From Candidatus Poribacteria bacterium (GTDB lineage Bacteria > Abyssobacteria > SURF-5), in contig JACRIR010000229.1 of the NCBI GenBank assembly GCA_016215705.1, positions 18,556 through 82,555 on the forward strand: a stretch of DNA of 64,000 nucleotides, read 5' to 3'. Positions 1 to 8,756 of this stretch are shown one piece after another. The position numbers and the translations under genes are program-made. How positions within the stretch are numbered: position 1 is the first letter of the stretch; each line of letters opens with the position of its first letter. The notes under the pieces were generated by a model. It did no database searches, was not told the origin of the DNA, and saw only the letters and a program-made list of their open reading frames with translations.

Positions 1-965
1 TGTATGACGGCCCGGGCATACGAACGTGCGTGTTCCTGAAAGGCTGTCCGCTACGATGCGCGTGGTGCCACAATCCGGAATCGCAGGACCCCCGTCCGTA
101 AATGTCTTACTTTGTCGAACGGTGTGCAGGGTGCGGCCAGTGTGTAGAAGCGTGTCCGAGAAAGGCGCTGCTTTTGTCGGAAGAAGGCGCCAAGAAACCG
201 TCCCGAAACTCTGATTCTGGAGCAATATTGACTGCCGGGGCACGGCGCGCCACACTTCCGCAAGCAATTTCGGGGCAGATTCTGAAACGAGACTTCGAGT
301 TGTGCGCGGTTTGTGGCGAATGCGCAAATGTTTGTCCCAACCAGGCAATGGAAAAAATCGGCAAGTCTCTATCCCCTGATGAGATACTGTCACTCGTCTC
401 CCGCGACAAGGCCTTCTACGAGACATCCGGGGGCGGGCTTACGGTTTCCGGCGGCGAACCCACTTTTCAGCATGCGTTTCTGATGGAAATTCTCAGATTG
501 GGCAGAGAGAGCGGGATACACACGGCCCTCGAAACATGTGGCTGCTTCGGGCAAGAGATTGTGGAAAGTTTGGTAGAATCGGTAGACCTCTTCCTCTATG
601 ACATCAAACATGTTGATGCCGGGAAGCACAGGGAGTTCACGGGCGTCTCGAATGAGAAGATTATGTCGAATTTCTCAAGAATTCTATCCTGCGTGGGAAG
701 CGGGCGGATCATTCCCAGAATACCTGTCATACCCGGATTCAATGACGACGGTGATTCAGTCGATATGGTAATTTCCTTTCTCAAACGAAGCCGCTATTCG
801 GGACCCGTTCACTTGATGCCTTACAATAGAATGGCCAGGACCAAATGGGAGAAGATTGGGAGAGGCGCATCATACAAGGACATGGGCGTGCTGTCCGACG
901 ACGCTATTGAAAGTATTGCCTCTCAATTTGAGCACGCTTCTTTCGAAGCAGTCTGCAATAGCTGA
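1..965 (+). pseudogene. Glycyl-radical-enzyme activating enzyme (radical SAM), 5' truncated by window and interrupted by in-frame TAA
   Basis: Radical SAM activase of the PflA/HpdA type, which would install a glycyl radical on a partner enzyme using SAM and a 4Fe-4S cluster. Read from base 3, the frame shows the DGPGIRT start motif and the CxxxCxxC cluster motif (Cys codons at 45, 57 and 66). It then meets TAA at 99-101, followed at once by ATG at 102. The remaining 287 codons carry the usual inserted bacterial ferredoxin domain (CAGCGQCVEACP and CAVCGECANVCP), the GGEP motif (SGGEPT) and the C-terminal barrel. Family members normally have an acidic residue where the stop lies, so one base change (GAA to TAA) would explain it. 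The downstream ORF alone lacks the SAM cluster and should be inactive. Beginning of the gene lies outside the window. Could be a pseudogene, readthrough or an assembly error. Confidence 0.8.
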
Positions 966-1033
966 TGCCCCACACGAAGGCGTTCCACCCCTGTTGCTCA
1001 AATGAAATTGCGCTTCATAGTGCTGTCAGGATT

Positions 1034-1125
1034 GTCATTCTGAGGAGCGAAGCGATGAAGAATCTCTCGTCTCCCTGCAAATTTGCGACCTATAGACAGA
1101 GATTCTTCGCTTCGCTCAGAATGAC
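1034..1125. repeat. Inverted intergenic repeat (GTCATTCTGAG family)
   Basis: Begins GTCATTCTGAGGAGCGAAGC and ends with the inverted counterpart TTCGCTTCGCTCAGAATGAC, so the unit folds into a long hairpin. Shorter relatives lie at 2331-2354, 10751-10780, 33116-33207 and 60148-60174. Conceptual ORFs across it are artefacts. The rest of the 345-base gap between 966 and 1310 holds only this repeat and the promoter at 1254. Confidence 0.85.
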
Positions 1126-1253
1126 AAACGGCTACTACCATTTGGGCAACACGCCGTTCCCATTCGTCTTTCCTTTCTTTCATGCGCCATTGCGGAGGGA
1201 GAGAAACCGGAACATAATATCACCACGTGTTGCAGCGTAACCCCGCAAAACGA

Positions 1254-1282
1254 TTGACTTTGTCAACGGTAAAGTTTATAAT
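1254..1282 (+). promoter_or_regulatory. Sigma70-type promoter of the T2SS operon
   Basis: TTGACT at 1254-1259, a 17-base spacer, and a perfect TATAAT at 1277-1282. Transcription would start near 1289, about 30 bases before the gspC start. This is the only strong promoter seen ahead of the gsp gene run. Confidence 0.75.
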
Positions 1283-1319
1283 AAGATGTTAAATATCCAT
1301 TGAGTTTGAGGTGTGCCAT

Positions 1320-2270
1320 TTGACAGTAAGAACTCAACATATGAGAGCCGGCTTTTGGGCGATTGATCTTGCCCTGACCGCCGTTACCGTCTTCTTCCTG
1401 GTGAAGGTCGGCGGTCACCTGTTCTTCCGCACGTCCGCGACTCCGCCCCCGCCACTTCATACTGTGGCTCCAAAACCTGTTGATATCCCGGCGGAAGTCA
1501 GACCGCCTGATCAGTATGCCTCCCTGAAAAAGAGCAATTTGTTCGGCGCGCTGTCTTCAGCCAATGTTGACGCTCAGAAGGCAGCGGAAGAGAAGCTGGC
1601 CGAGACTGTTGACCTGGAGTTGTTGGGTAGTGTCGCAGGCGGTGACCCGGGTTCCAGTTTCGCAATCATTCGAGACAAGAGGAGCCGTTCCGAAGGCACA
1701 TACGGAATCGGCGATTTCATTGCCAATAGCGCGAGGGTAGAGGAGATACGTGAAAACGAGGTTGTCGTTTCCCGAGGGGGGCGACGCGAGATAGTTGCAA
1801 TGTCGTTCACTGACGAAAATGCGCCTGGCGAAGCCATGTTCGCCCGGGAAATGGGTTTCCCCCGACCGAATGCTGCCCGGTTTCAGCCGGGATTCCAGCA
1901 GGGCCAGCCTTCCGGAGTCACGGACGTGGCGATTCGGGTCGTAAATGAAAACCTGCGTTACGTCAATAGAGAGAAGCTGAAGCAGGAAGCCAAGGGCAGT
2001 GTGGGCCAGCTTTTGGGGCAACTCAGCACTGCCCCCAATACAGTGGACAACAAACCGAATGGCATTAGGGTCAACGGGCTTGGGTCCGACCCTCTTGTCG
2101 GTCAATCCGGCCTGCAACCCGGCGATGTCGTAAAGAGCGTCAACGGAATTCGAGTCAACTCTTTGGATGAGGCGCTTGGTCTCGGGGAACGCCTCCAGAA
2201 TTCTCCGGAGATACGTGTAGTCATCGAGCGCAACGGCCGACATAGAACGCTTGTCTATAAGTTAAGGTAG
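1320..2270 (+). CDS. gspC: Type II secretion system protein GspC (PDZ-containing)
   Basis: Inner-membrane clamp protein linking the T2SS inner-membrane platform to the secretin. One N-terminal membrane helix (AIDLALTAVTVFFLVKVGG), a proline-rich linker, an HR domain around residues 80-150 that would contact the GspD N0 domain, and a C-terminal PDZ-like domain around residues 230-315 (VGQSGLQPGDVVKSVNG). It is the first gene of the gsp run. The start is uncertain: TTG 1320 sits about seven bases after GAGGTG (1308-1313), while GTG 1311 overlaps that site and ATG 1341 has a weak site but still precedes the helix. Length is normal for GspC with a PDZ domain. Confidence 0.85.
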   Translation: MTVRTQHMRAGFWAIDLALTAVTVFFLVKVGGHLFFRTSATPPPPLHTVAPKPVDIPAEVRPPDQYASLKKSNLFGALSSANVDAQKAAEEKLAETVDLELLGSVAGGDPGSSFAIIRDKRSRSEGTYGIGDFIANSARVEEIRENEVVVSRGGRREIVAMSFTDENAPGEAMFAREMGFPRPNAARFQPGFQQGQPSGVTDVAIRVVNENLRYVNREKLKQEAKGSVGQLLGQLSTAPNTVDNKPNGIRVNGLGSDPLVGQSGLQPGDVVKSVNGIRVNSLDEALGLGERLQNSPEIRVVIERNGRHRTLVYKLR

Positions 2271-2400
2271 TGAGAAGGTTGGTTCATGGTTTAGGGTTCA
2301 TGGTTTGTGGTTAAGAGAGACCAAAGAGGGCTTCTTCGCTTCGCTCGGAATGACGGTGAAGCCGACAGAGGACGCTTGTTCATAAGTTGAGGTAATGAGA
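2236..2400. repeat. Imperfect direct duplication of the gspC 3' end flanking a repeat fragment
   Basis: The 40 bases 2236-2275, covering the last gspC codons and stop, recur at 2361-2400 with about six mismatches (both contain CGCTTGT...ATAAGTT.AGGTA.TGAGA). Between them lie a GGTTCATGGTTTAGGG stretch and a GTCATTCTGAG-family fragment in the opposite orientation (2331-2354). The second copy runs right up to the first possible gspD ATG. Confidence 0.75.
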
Positions 2401-2448
2401 GTAGCAGGTTGTGTCATCAGCGGTGTAGGAGACGGGAGAACCTATCGG

Positions 2449-4842
2449 ATGGGCGCCAAACGTTTTCTGAAAACAGTGATGACGGTTCTGGTTTTGGTCC
2501 TGAGTTTAGGGGGCGTTGCTCTGGCTGAGGAGAAGGAGCCGCAGCAGTCGGCTTCAGAGCAGAAGGAATCTCCACAGGCCGGCAATCAGGAAGGGAATGA
2601 GCAAGCGGGAGAGGGCGAGCTGAAATTCCCGGATTTTCCGGATTCCGAAGAGATGCCGCCTGAGTGGCCACAGGCGGAGCGGCCTCAACCGCAGGCACAA
2701 CCGCCTACTCCGCAAGCGCCGAGTCCGGGGGCTGTTCAGCAGCCGGTTACACCACAAGTTCCAGGCCAGCCCGCCGTGCCGTTTCGGCCTTCGCCATTGC
2801 AGGCCACGCCCCATCGGCCGACGCCGGGGCGTCCCATCAATCTGGAAGCAAATAACGAGATATCCATTAATTTCGACAATGCTCCTGTACTCGAGGTTCT
2901 TGACGTCATGAGCCGGTTGACCGGCAAGAACTTTGTAATCGATCCCGCAGTGAAAGGAACGGTTACCGTCATAGCTCCGAAGAAAGTTCCAAAGGCGGAA
3001 GCCTATGATGTCTTTCAGTCCATTCTCGAGTTGAACGGATTCTCTCTCGTGCCGATGGGCACAATCACTAAGGTAGTGCCAAGCCGGACTGCTACGCAAA
3101 AGAGCATTCCGGTAAGCGTCGGTCGTGAATCGGCCGAGATTCAAGAAGGGGATCAGATTGTAACCCAGTTGATACCGATTAAGTACACCGATGCCCAGGC
3201 GATTGTCACGGTTCTTACGCCCCTTATTTCGCGCGATGCGAGTATGGCGGCATATGCGAACACAAACATGATCGTGTTGACCGACACGATGTCCAACATA
3301 AAGCGACTTCTCAAGATAATCGAAGAGATAGACGTGCCCGGTTTCGAGCAAGTCATCACCATAATTCCGCTCGTTAACGCTCAGGCGGATACGCTGGCGC
3401 AGGAAATATTGCAGGCGCTGGAGCCGGGGGCTCCCGGCATGGCCGTCACAACGGCGGCGCGCACGCGCCGTGCAGTGGCGCCTGCCCAGCCTGTGATGGC
3501 GGGCACAGCTTCCACGCAGATAAAGATCATCCCCGATGCGCGCACGAATTCGCTAGTTGTGGTGGCGAATGAACTTGACACCGAACAAGTGCGTTTCCTG
3601 GCGACCGAGCTTGACAAGACGACTCCCATCGAGGCAAACAATATCCATGTCTACAGGCTCGAGAATGCGCTTGCAGAAGACGTCGCCAAAGTCTTGACGA
3701 ACCTTGCGGCAACCACTGCCCCTGCCGGACAACCGGGCTCGGCGGCAGTGGCGGCGGCCGCTTCGGGAGTGCGCACCTTCTATAAAGAGGTCTCAATCGT
3801 TCCCGACAAAACAACAAACTCTCTTATTATCACTGCGACACCGCAAGACTATATTGTCATAAAGGAGGTTATTGACCAACTCGACGTGATGCGGCCACAG
3901 GTGCTGGTTGAGACGTTGATAGCGGAGGTGAGTTTGAGCCTTACGCGGAATCTCGGCATACAGTGGCTTGCCGCAAATCCCAACGGCCAGGACCATGGTT
4001 TTGCCGGTGTGAATCAAGACACAAGGGACTCGGCATCGCTTGCTGAGAGCTTGGCTGCCGCTCTGGCCTCGGGCAGCACTGTCACCGTGCCAGCCATACC
4101 CGGCGGCCTGTCCGTAGGATATTTTCTTACAGATGATGACCTCTTGAAGGCGTTTATTGAACTCAATGCAGACGAAAGCAATAACGACATCAATGTTTTG
4201 TCGGCCCCGCACGTGCTCACGCTCGACAACCAGAAAGCGACCATCAATATTTCCGACAATGTGCCGTTCATAACGTCGAGGCTCACAGACAACACGGGAA
4301 CAACGACCACTCTTGCACAGAGCGAGACATTCGAATTTCGGGACGTCGGTATTATTCTGGAGATTACCCCTCACATAAGTCCGGATCGCATGGTGCGGCT
4401 CGAACTTGTGCAAAAGGTGAACGATGTGGCCACCGTCGACGCCGGTGGGACGACAGGCACAGTGCTTTCCGAAAGGAAACGCGAAGCCCAAACGACTGTG
4501 GTTGTTAAGGACCGCCACACGCTTGTCCTCGGCGGGCTCATGAAGGACAGCGACACCGACAACGTCAGCAAAGTCCCGTTTCTGGGTGACATTCCGGTGC
4601 TTGGCTGGGCGTTCAAGAACAACCACAGAGATCGGACCAAAACAAACCTGCTCATCTTCATAACCCCGAGTATCGTCGCGAACGTGGCCGAGGCCGGCGA
4701 ATTGACCACCCGAAAGAGGGGCGAATCAGGTGAGCGACTTCAGGAGCGGATAGGGCAGTCACCAACCATTCAAACAAACGATTCAAACAATGGCAACTCT
4801 TCGACGGGTGGTAGCCAGCCTCAAGAAGTTGGGCCAAAGTGA
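2449..4842 (+). CDS. gspD: Type II secretion system secretin GspD
   Basis: Outer-membrane secretin forming the T2SS exit channel. From ATG 2449 there is a signal peptide (hydrophobic TVMTVLVLVLSLGG, probable cleavage after VALA), then a long Pro/Gln-rich linker of about 100 residues. Next come the N0 domain (INFDNAPVLEVLDVMSRLTG), N1-N3 repeats with an Ala/Gln-rich insertion in N2/N3, and the C-terminal secretin domain (LVLGGLMKDSDTDNVSKVPF, LLIFITPSIV). It ends in a Ser/Asn-rich S-domain-like tail. The ORF could begin at ATG 2395, but that codon lies in duplicated sequence and would put 18 residues before the signal peptide. Length is normal to slightly long. The Pro/Gln linker is longer than usual between signal peptide and N0. 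Confidence 0.93.
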   Translation: MGAKRFLKTVMTVLVLVLSLGGVALAEEKEPQQSASEQKESPQAGNQEGNEQAGEGELKFPDFPDSEEMPPEWPQAERPQPQAQPPTPQAPSPGAVQQPVTPQVPGQPAVPFRPSPLQATPHRPTPGRPINLEANNEISINFDNAPVLEVLDVMSRLTGKNFVIDPAVKGTVTVIAPKKVPKAEAYDVFQSILELNGFSLVPMGTITKVVPSRTATQKSIPVSVGRESAEIQEGDQIVTQLIPIKYTDAQAIVTVLTPLISRDASMAAYANTNMIVLTDTMSNIKRLLKIIEEIDVPGFEQVITIIPLVNAQADTLAQEILQALEPGAPGMAVTTAARTRRAVAPAQPVMAGTASTQIKIIPDARTNSLVVVANELDTEQVRFLATELDKTTPIEANNIHVYRLENALAEDVAKVLTNLAATTAPAGQPGSAAVAAAASGVRTFYKEVSIVPDKTTNSLIITATPQDYIVIKEVIDQLDVMRPQVLVETLIAEVSLSLTRNLGIQWLAANPNGQDHGFAGVNQDTRDSASLAESLAAALASGSTVTVPAIPGGLSVGYFLTDDDLLKAFIELNADESNNDINVLSAPHVLTLDNQKATINISDNVPFITSRLTDNTGTTTTLAQSETFEFRDVGIILEITPHISPDRMVRLELVQKVNDVATVDAGGTTGTVLSERKREAQTTVVVKDRHTLVLGGLMKDSDTDNVSKVPFLGDIPVLGWAFKNNHRDRTKTNLLIFITPSIVANVAEAGELTTRKRGESGERLQERIGQSPTIQTNDSNNGNSSTGGSQPQEVGPK

Positions 4843-4845
4843 TAG

Positions 4846-5063
4846 GGAAAAAGCGGAAGGGAAATCCCCCTCTTTCCCCCCTTTGCTAAAGGGGGATGAG
4901 GGGGGATTTGAGAAATGGGCGTATGGACGCGATTCATCGCTCCCGTCGGAGCAGGAACAAGAGAATTGTGCGAATTCATTCTCACAGGATTTGAGGTGTT
5001 TTTTCGCATTGCGCGTGCGAATGAATTCGCACGCACAGTATCCGATAAAACAAGAATAGCAAT
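4846..5063. repeat. Repeat-rich insertion between gspD and gspE
   Basis: A 218-base block bounded by perfect 11-base direct repeats CAAAGTGATAG (4835-4845, containing the gspD stop, and 5064-5074). Inside are a CCCCTTTGCTAAAGGGGG palindrome (4863-4910), a GCGATTCATCGC fragment, and an inverted pair around GTGCGAATTCATT and GCGAATGAATTCGCAC (about 4969-5038). The start of gspE is also partly duplicated: AACGAAGATAGCAACTGCAGC precedes AACGAAGATGGCAACTACAGC. Confidence 0.7.
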
Positions 5064-5113
5064 CAAAGTGATAGAACGAAGATAGCAACTGCAGCACCAA
5101 GAGCGAAACGAAG

Positions 5114-6829
5114 ATGGCAACTACAGCGGTAAAAGCGATTGGAAGTTTTCTAATACAGAACAAGTATTTGTCGCGTGAGCAGCTCGAGGAAATCTTGCAG
5201 GCTCAAAGCGAGAAGGGGCTGAGTTTTCTTGATGCTGCGAAAGAGAGCGGGCACATTTCTGAAGCCCAGTATCTGCGCGCCGTCGGCGAGTTCCTTGATA
5301 TCCCATTCCGGCCGACGATAGATATTCAGGCGAATCCCGGCATACTCTCGAAGGTCCCCCTCTCGTTTATCAAAGAAAACCGGCTTGTCCCGATTTGCGA
5401 AGAAGACGGTAGTTGCCTGGTCGCAGTTCATGACCCTTTCAATCTGGGGCCGGTAGACGACCTGAAACTATTGCTGGGAATGCCCCTTTCGGTGATCATT
5501 TGTCCGCTCGAGGAAATCGAGCGAGTCACATCGCACTATTTTGATGTTCAGAACCACTCGGCGGCGCAGGTCATAATGGACATGGAAGAGACCGAGATGG
5601 GAGTTCTTTCGGCCGAACCGTCGGAAGAAAGGCGCGACCTTCTCGACCTCGCGAACGAGGCGCCCATCATCAAGCTGGTGAACGTCACCATTTCCCAGGC
5701 TGTCAAGGAGCGAGCGAGCGATATTCATATCGAGCCTTATGAGAAAGAGCTGCGGGTGCGCTACCGGATCGACGGCGTGCTCTACCAGGTTTTGACGCCA
5801 CCACGCTCGTATCATGCGTCGATTGTCTCCCGTATCAAGATAATGGCTAATCTCAACATAGCCGAGCGGCGGCTGCCACAAGACGGCCGCATAAAGATCA
5901 TGCTCACCGGCCGCGAGATAGACATCCGCGTATCAATCGTGCCGACGGCCTTCGGCGAAAGAGTCGTGATGAGGCTGCTCGATAAGGGGAGTTTCCTCCT
6001 TTCGCTCGAGGAGTTGGGGCTCAGCACCGAGAACCTGGTTCAGTTTGTGCGTCTACTGGATTATTCACACGGGATTGTCTTGATGACGGGGCCAACAGGC
6101 AGCGGCAAGACGACCACCCAATATGCCGCGCTCAACCGGTTGAACTCGATGGAAAAAAACATTATCACCATCGAGGACCCGATCGAATACATGATGGACG
6201 GCATAGCCCAGATACAGGTGAAGCCCAAGATCAATCTCACTTTCGCCAATGGACTTCGTTCCATCCTCCGGCAGGACCCGGACATAATCCTCGTAGGAGA
6301 AATCCGTGACGTCGAGACCGCCGAAATGGCCATTCAGGCATCACTCACCGGCCACCTCGTTTTCAGCACCCTCCATACGAACGACGCTTCGGGCGCGGTC
6401 ACGCGTCTCCTCAACATGGGGATAGAGCCGTTCCTTGTCTCGTCCTCGGTAGTCGCCGTGCTGGCACAGCGCCTTGTCCGCACAATCTGCCCGAACTGCA
6501 AGAGTTCCTTTGTGCCTGACGATCTTGAGTTGAGAAACATAGGGATCGAGAGGGACCGGCTGCAGGGTGGAGTGCTGTGGCGCGGCACCGGCTGCGCCAA
6601 CTGCGTGGGCAGGGGATTCCGCGGTCGCACCGGCATCTTCGAGCTTCTTCTCGTCCGCGACAACATTCAGGGTTTGGTATTGAGCAATGTGGACTCGAAC
6701 ACGATAAAACGGGAAGCGATCACGAAGAATGAGATGATAACGCTTCGCGAGGACGGGGTCAAGAAGGCGATCTCCGGCGCCACGACGATTGAAGAGGTTT
6801 TGCGCGTGACGCGGGAGGACATCGTCTGA
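5114..6829 (+). CDS. gspE: Type II secretion ATPase GspE
   Basis: Cytoplasmic hexameric ATPase powering pseudopilus assembly. It has an N-terminal GspE/MshEN domain (residues 1-150), then the RecA-like ATPase core with GPTGSGKTTT (Walker A), the Asp box (ERASDIHIEPYEKELRVRYR), Walker B (IILVGEIRD), the His box (FSTLHTNDASGAVTRL), and a C-terminal tetracysteine zinc site (CPNCK...CANC). Position between gspD and gspF assigns it to the T2SS rather than to type IV pili. ATG 5114 is preceded by a weak purine stretch. Two more ATPases of this family lie at 14042 and 15980. Confidence 0.92.
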   Translation: MATTAVKAIGSFLIQNKYLSREQLEEILQAQSEKGLSFLDAAKESGHISEAQYLRAVGEFLDIPFRPTIDIQANPGILSKVPLSFIKENRLVPICEEDGSCLVAVHDPFNLGPVDDLKLLLGMPLSVIICPLEEIERVTSHYFDVQNHSAAQVIMDMEETEMGVLSAEPSEERRDLLDLANEAPIIKLVNVTISQAVKERASDIHIEPYEKELRVRYRIDGVLYQVLTPPRSYHASIVSRIKIMANLNIAERRLPQDGRIKIMLTGREIDIRVSIVPTAFGERVVMRLLDKGSFLLSLEELGLSTENLVQFVRLLDYSHGIVLMTGPTGSGKTTTQYAALNRLNSMEKNIITIEDPIEYMMDGIAQIQVKPKINLTFANGLRSILRQDPDIILVGEIRDVETAEMAIQASLTGHLVFSTLHTNDASGAVTRLLNMGIEPFLVSSSVVAVLAQRLVRTICPNCKSSFVPDDLELRNIGIERDRLQGGVLWRGTGCANCVGRGFRGRTGIFELLLVRDNIQGLVLSNVDSNTIKREAITKNEMITLREDGVKKAISGATTIEEVLRVTREDIV

Positions 6830-6859
6830 GGCCGCACTGAGTCATTCCTGCGCAGATGG

Positions 6860-6906
6860 GCGCTTAGTGGGGGATACCATGTCGCGTGATGTCCCCGAAT
6901 AAGCGC
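6860..6906. repeat. Palindromic repeat (GGGGACACCATG family)
   Basis: Imperfect palindrome with outer arms GCGCTTA/TAAGCGC and inner GGGGATACCATG/CGTGATGTCCCC. It lies in the 234-base gap between gspE and gspF, where no other feature is visible. Related copies are at 15840, 19295, 25104, 33793 and 53452. Confidence 0.75.
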
Positions 6907-7063
6907 GGCTTTCTTATGAGGTCGCGGGATGACTAAGTGACCGCTGCATTCCATCGAGATTGCCTCGGACGGGCCAGTGGTCGTTCGTTCTCAAGGAATG
7001 TGTTCCGAGAGTCGCTACGGAAACTCGGGAAATCAAGCGTAAGCAATACAGAGAACATGCGCG

Positions 7064-8284
7064 ATGCCGGTATTTGAATACGTTGCCATCAACAATGCGA
7101 GCAAACAGATAAGGGGCGTCCTAGACGCAGACAGCCCTCAGATCGCTCGCGCCAAACTTCGCGAGATGGGGCTCTTGCCCGTGCATGTGGGCGAGACAAG
7201 AGAGACTGCAAAGCCCACCCGCGAAATCAGTCTGTCCGACGTTTTCTCCAGGCCGAAGACGGTCGATATCGCCATGTTCACGCGTCAGCTCGCCGTGCTT
7301 TTGCAAGCTGGAATGCCGCTTGTGGATGCGCTGAATGCGGTGCTCGAACAGGTGGAAAACAAGAGATTGACCAAAGTCGTGTACCGGGTAAAGGAAAGCA
7401 TAAGCGAGGGAGCTGCGCTCTCGGTCTCGCTCGCTCAGCACTCCCGCCATTTCCCCCGGCTATACGTGAACATGGTGAAGGCCGGCGAGTCGTCAGGGGC
7501 CCTCGAGGTCGTTCTTTTCAGGCTTGCCGACTATATGGAGAAACAGCTTGCGCTCAGGCGCCGTGTCACTTCGGCTCTTCTGTATCCGTGCCTTATGACG
7601 ACGGTGGGTTTCGGAGTAGTCGTTTTTCTTCTGACCTATGTGATTCCGACGATCACGAAAATCTTCATGCAACTCAACCGGGCGCTTCCGGCGCCGACCA
7701 TAGCGCTGATCAAGGTCTCCGGCTTCTTGCGGGGATACTGGTGGCTGATGTTCGGGCTTGCGGCCATCCTCGTTCTGGCGCTGAGCCGCTACCTGAAAAC
7801 GGAGATCGGGGGAACCGCATGGGACGGTCTCAAGCTTCGGCTTCCGATCTTCGGGAAACTGAATCGCAAACTAGCCGCCGCGCGGTTTTCCCGAACGTTG
7901 GGGACGCTTGCGCAGAGCGGCGTCAACCTGATGGACTCGTTGGAGATCGTCAAGAACATAGTCAACAATCGAATCATCGCGCGCTCGATCGACGAAGCGC
8001 AAGAAAACGTGCGCAAAGGAGAAGACCTCGCCGGTTCCTTGCAGAGGGGCAGAGTGTTTCCCCCTGTGGTGACCCATATGGTGGCGCTTGGCGAGCGCAG
8101 CGGCCAGCTTGATGAGATGTTGCTGAGAGTGGCCGATACGCTTGATGATGAGGTGGACACAACCCTCTCGGGTCTTGTGTCGCTGCTCGAACCGACTATG
8201 ATAGTTGCAATGGCGGCGGTGGTGGGCTTTATCGTGCTTGCAGTGCTGCTGCCGATATTCGACATAAACCAGATGGTTCATTAG
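7064..8284 (+). CDS. gspF: Type II secretion inner-membrane protein GspF
   Basis: Polytopic platform protein of the T2SS that couples the GspE ATPase to pseudopilin assembly. It begins with the PilC/GspF signature (MPVFEYVAINNASKQIRG) and holds two repeated T2SSF helical domains (about residues 70-190 and 270-390). Hydrophobic segments are VGFGVVVFLLTYVIPTI, WWLMFGLAAILVLALS and AMAAVVGFIVLAVLLPIF. The 406-residue length is typical. ATG 7064 gives the family's normal N-terminus. gspG starts 15 bases downstream. Confidence 0.93.
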   Translation: MPVFEYVAINNASKQIRGVLDADSPQIARAKLREMGLLPVHVGETRETAKPTREISLSDVFSRPKTVDIAMFTRQLAVLLQAGMPLVDALNAVLEQVENKRLTKVVYRVKESISEGAALSVSLAQHSRHFPRLYVNMVKAGESSGALEVVLFRLADYMEKQLALRRRVTSALLYPCLMTTVGFGVVVFLLTYVIPTITKIFMQLNRALPAPTIALIKVSGFLRGYWWLMFGLAAILVLALSRYLKTEIGGTAWDGLKLRLPIFGKLNRKLAAARFSRTLGTLAQSGVNLMDSLEIVKNIVNNRIIARSIDEAQENVRKGEDLAGSLQRGRVFPPVVTHMVALGERSGQLDEMLLRVADTLDDEVDTTLSGLVSLLEPTMIVAMAAVVGFIVLAVLLPIFDINQMVH

Positions 8285-8299
8285 AGGAGACCAGAGTCA

Positions 8300-8752
8300 A
8301 TGGATGAGACGCCGAGACGAAACTCACGAAGCGGCTTCACGCTTATAGAGTTGATGGTGGTCATAGTTATCATCGGCATTCTCGCAGCCTACGTCGCGCC
8401 CAAATTCATAAAGAGGACCGAGGACGCAAAGATCAACGCTACAAAAGCGCAGATAAGAAGCTTCGAGACCGGATTGAAGCTGTTCAGGCTCGACAACGGG
8501 TTCTATCCGTCCACTGAACAGGGATTGCAGTCCCTGGTGACCGCGCCCACGTCCGGCACGATTCCACAGAGCTACAAGCAGGGAGGATATCTTGAAAGCG
8601 CCGAAGTGCCTACCGATCCGTGGGGTCGAGCTTACATATACACCTCTCCCGGCCCGCAAGGATTCGACTATGAGATAAAGTCGCTGGGCGCTGACGGACT
8701 CGAGGGCGGCGAAGAAGAGAACGCAGACATCGAGAGTTGGAAGATACAATAG
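8300..8752 (+). CDS. gspG: Major pseudopilin GspG
   Basis: Main subunit of the T2SS pseudopilus. Prepilin motif with short leader ending in Gly-12 followed by FTLIELMVVIVIIGILAA; Glu at mature +5 is present. The globular part matches GspG: a conserved segment around NGFYPSTEQGLQSL, the TDPWGRAY motif, and a calcium-loop-like DYEIKSLGADG ending. RBS GAGGAGACC precedes ATG 8300. Followed after four bases by gspH. Confidence 0.95.
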   Translation: MDETPRRNSRSGFTLIELMVVIVIIGILAAYVAPKFIKRTEDAKINATKAQIRSFETGLKLFRLDNGFYPSTEQGLQSLVTAPTSGTIPQSYKQGGYLESAEVPTDPWGRAYIYTSPGPQGFDYEIKSLGADGLEGGEEENADIESWKIQ

Positions 8753-8756
8753 AATC

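Noticed and set aside
965-1240. 91-codon ORF after the activase gene
   Set aside because: It runs through the GTCATTCTGAG inverted repeat and gives the repeat-derived peptide type often mis-annotated in bacteria; no RBS or family motif.
2554-3351. 265-codon minus-strand ORF opposite gspD
   Set aside because: Antisense shadow of the secretin gene.
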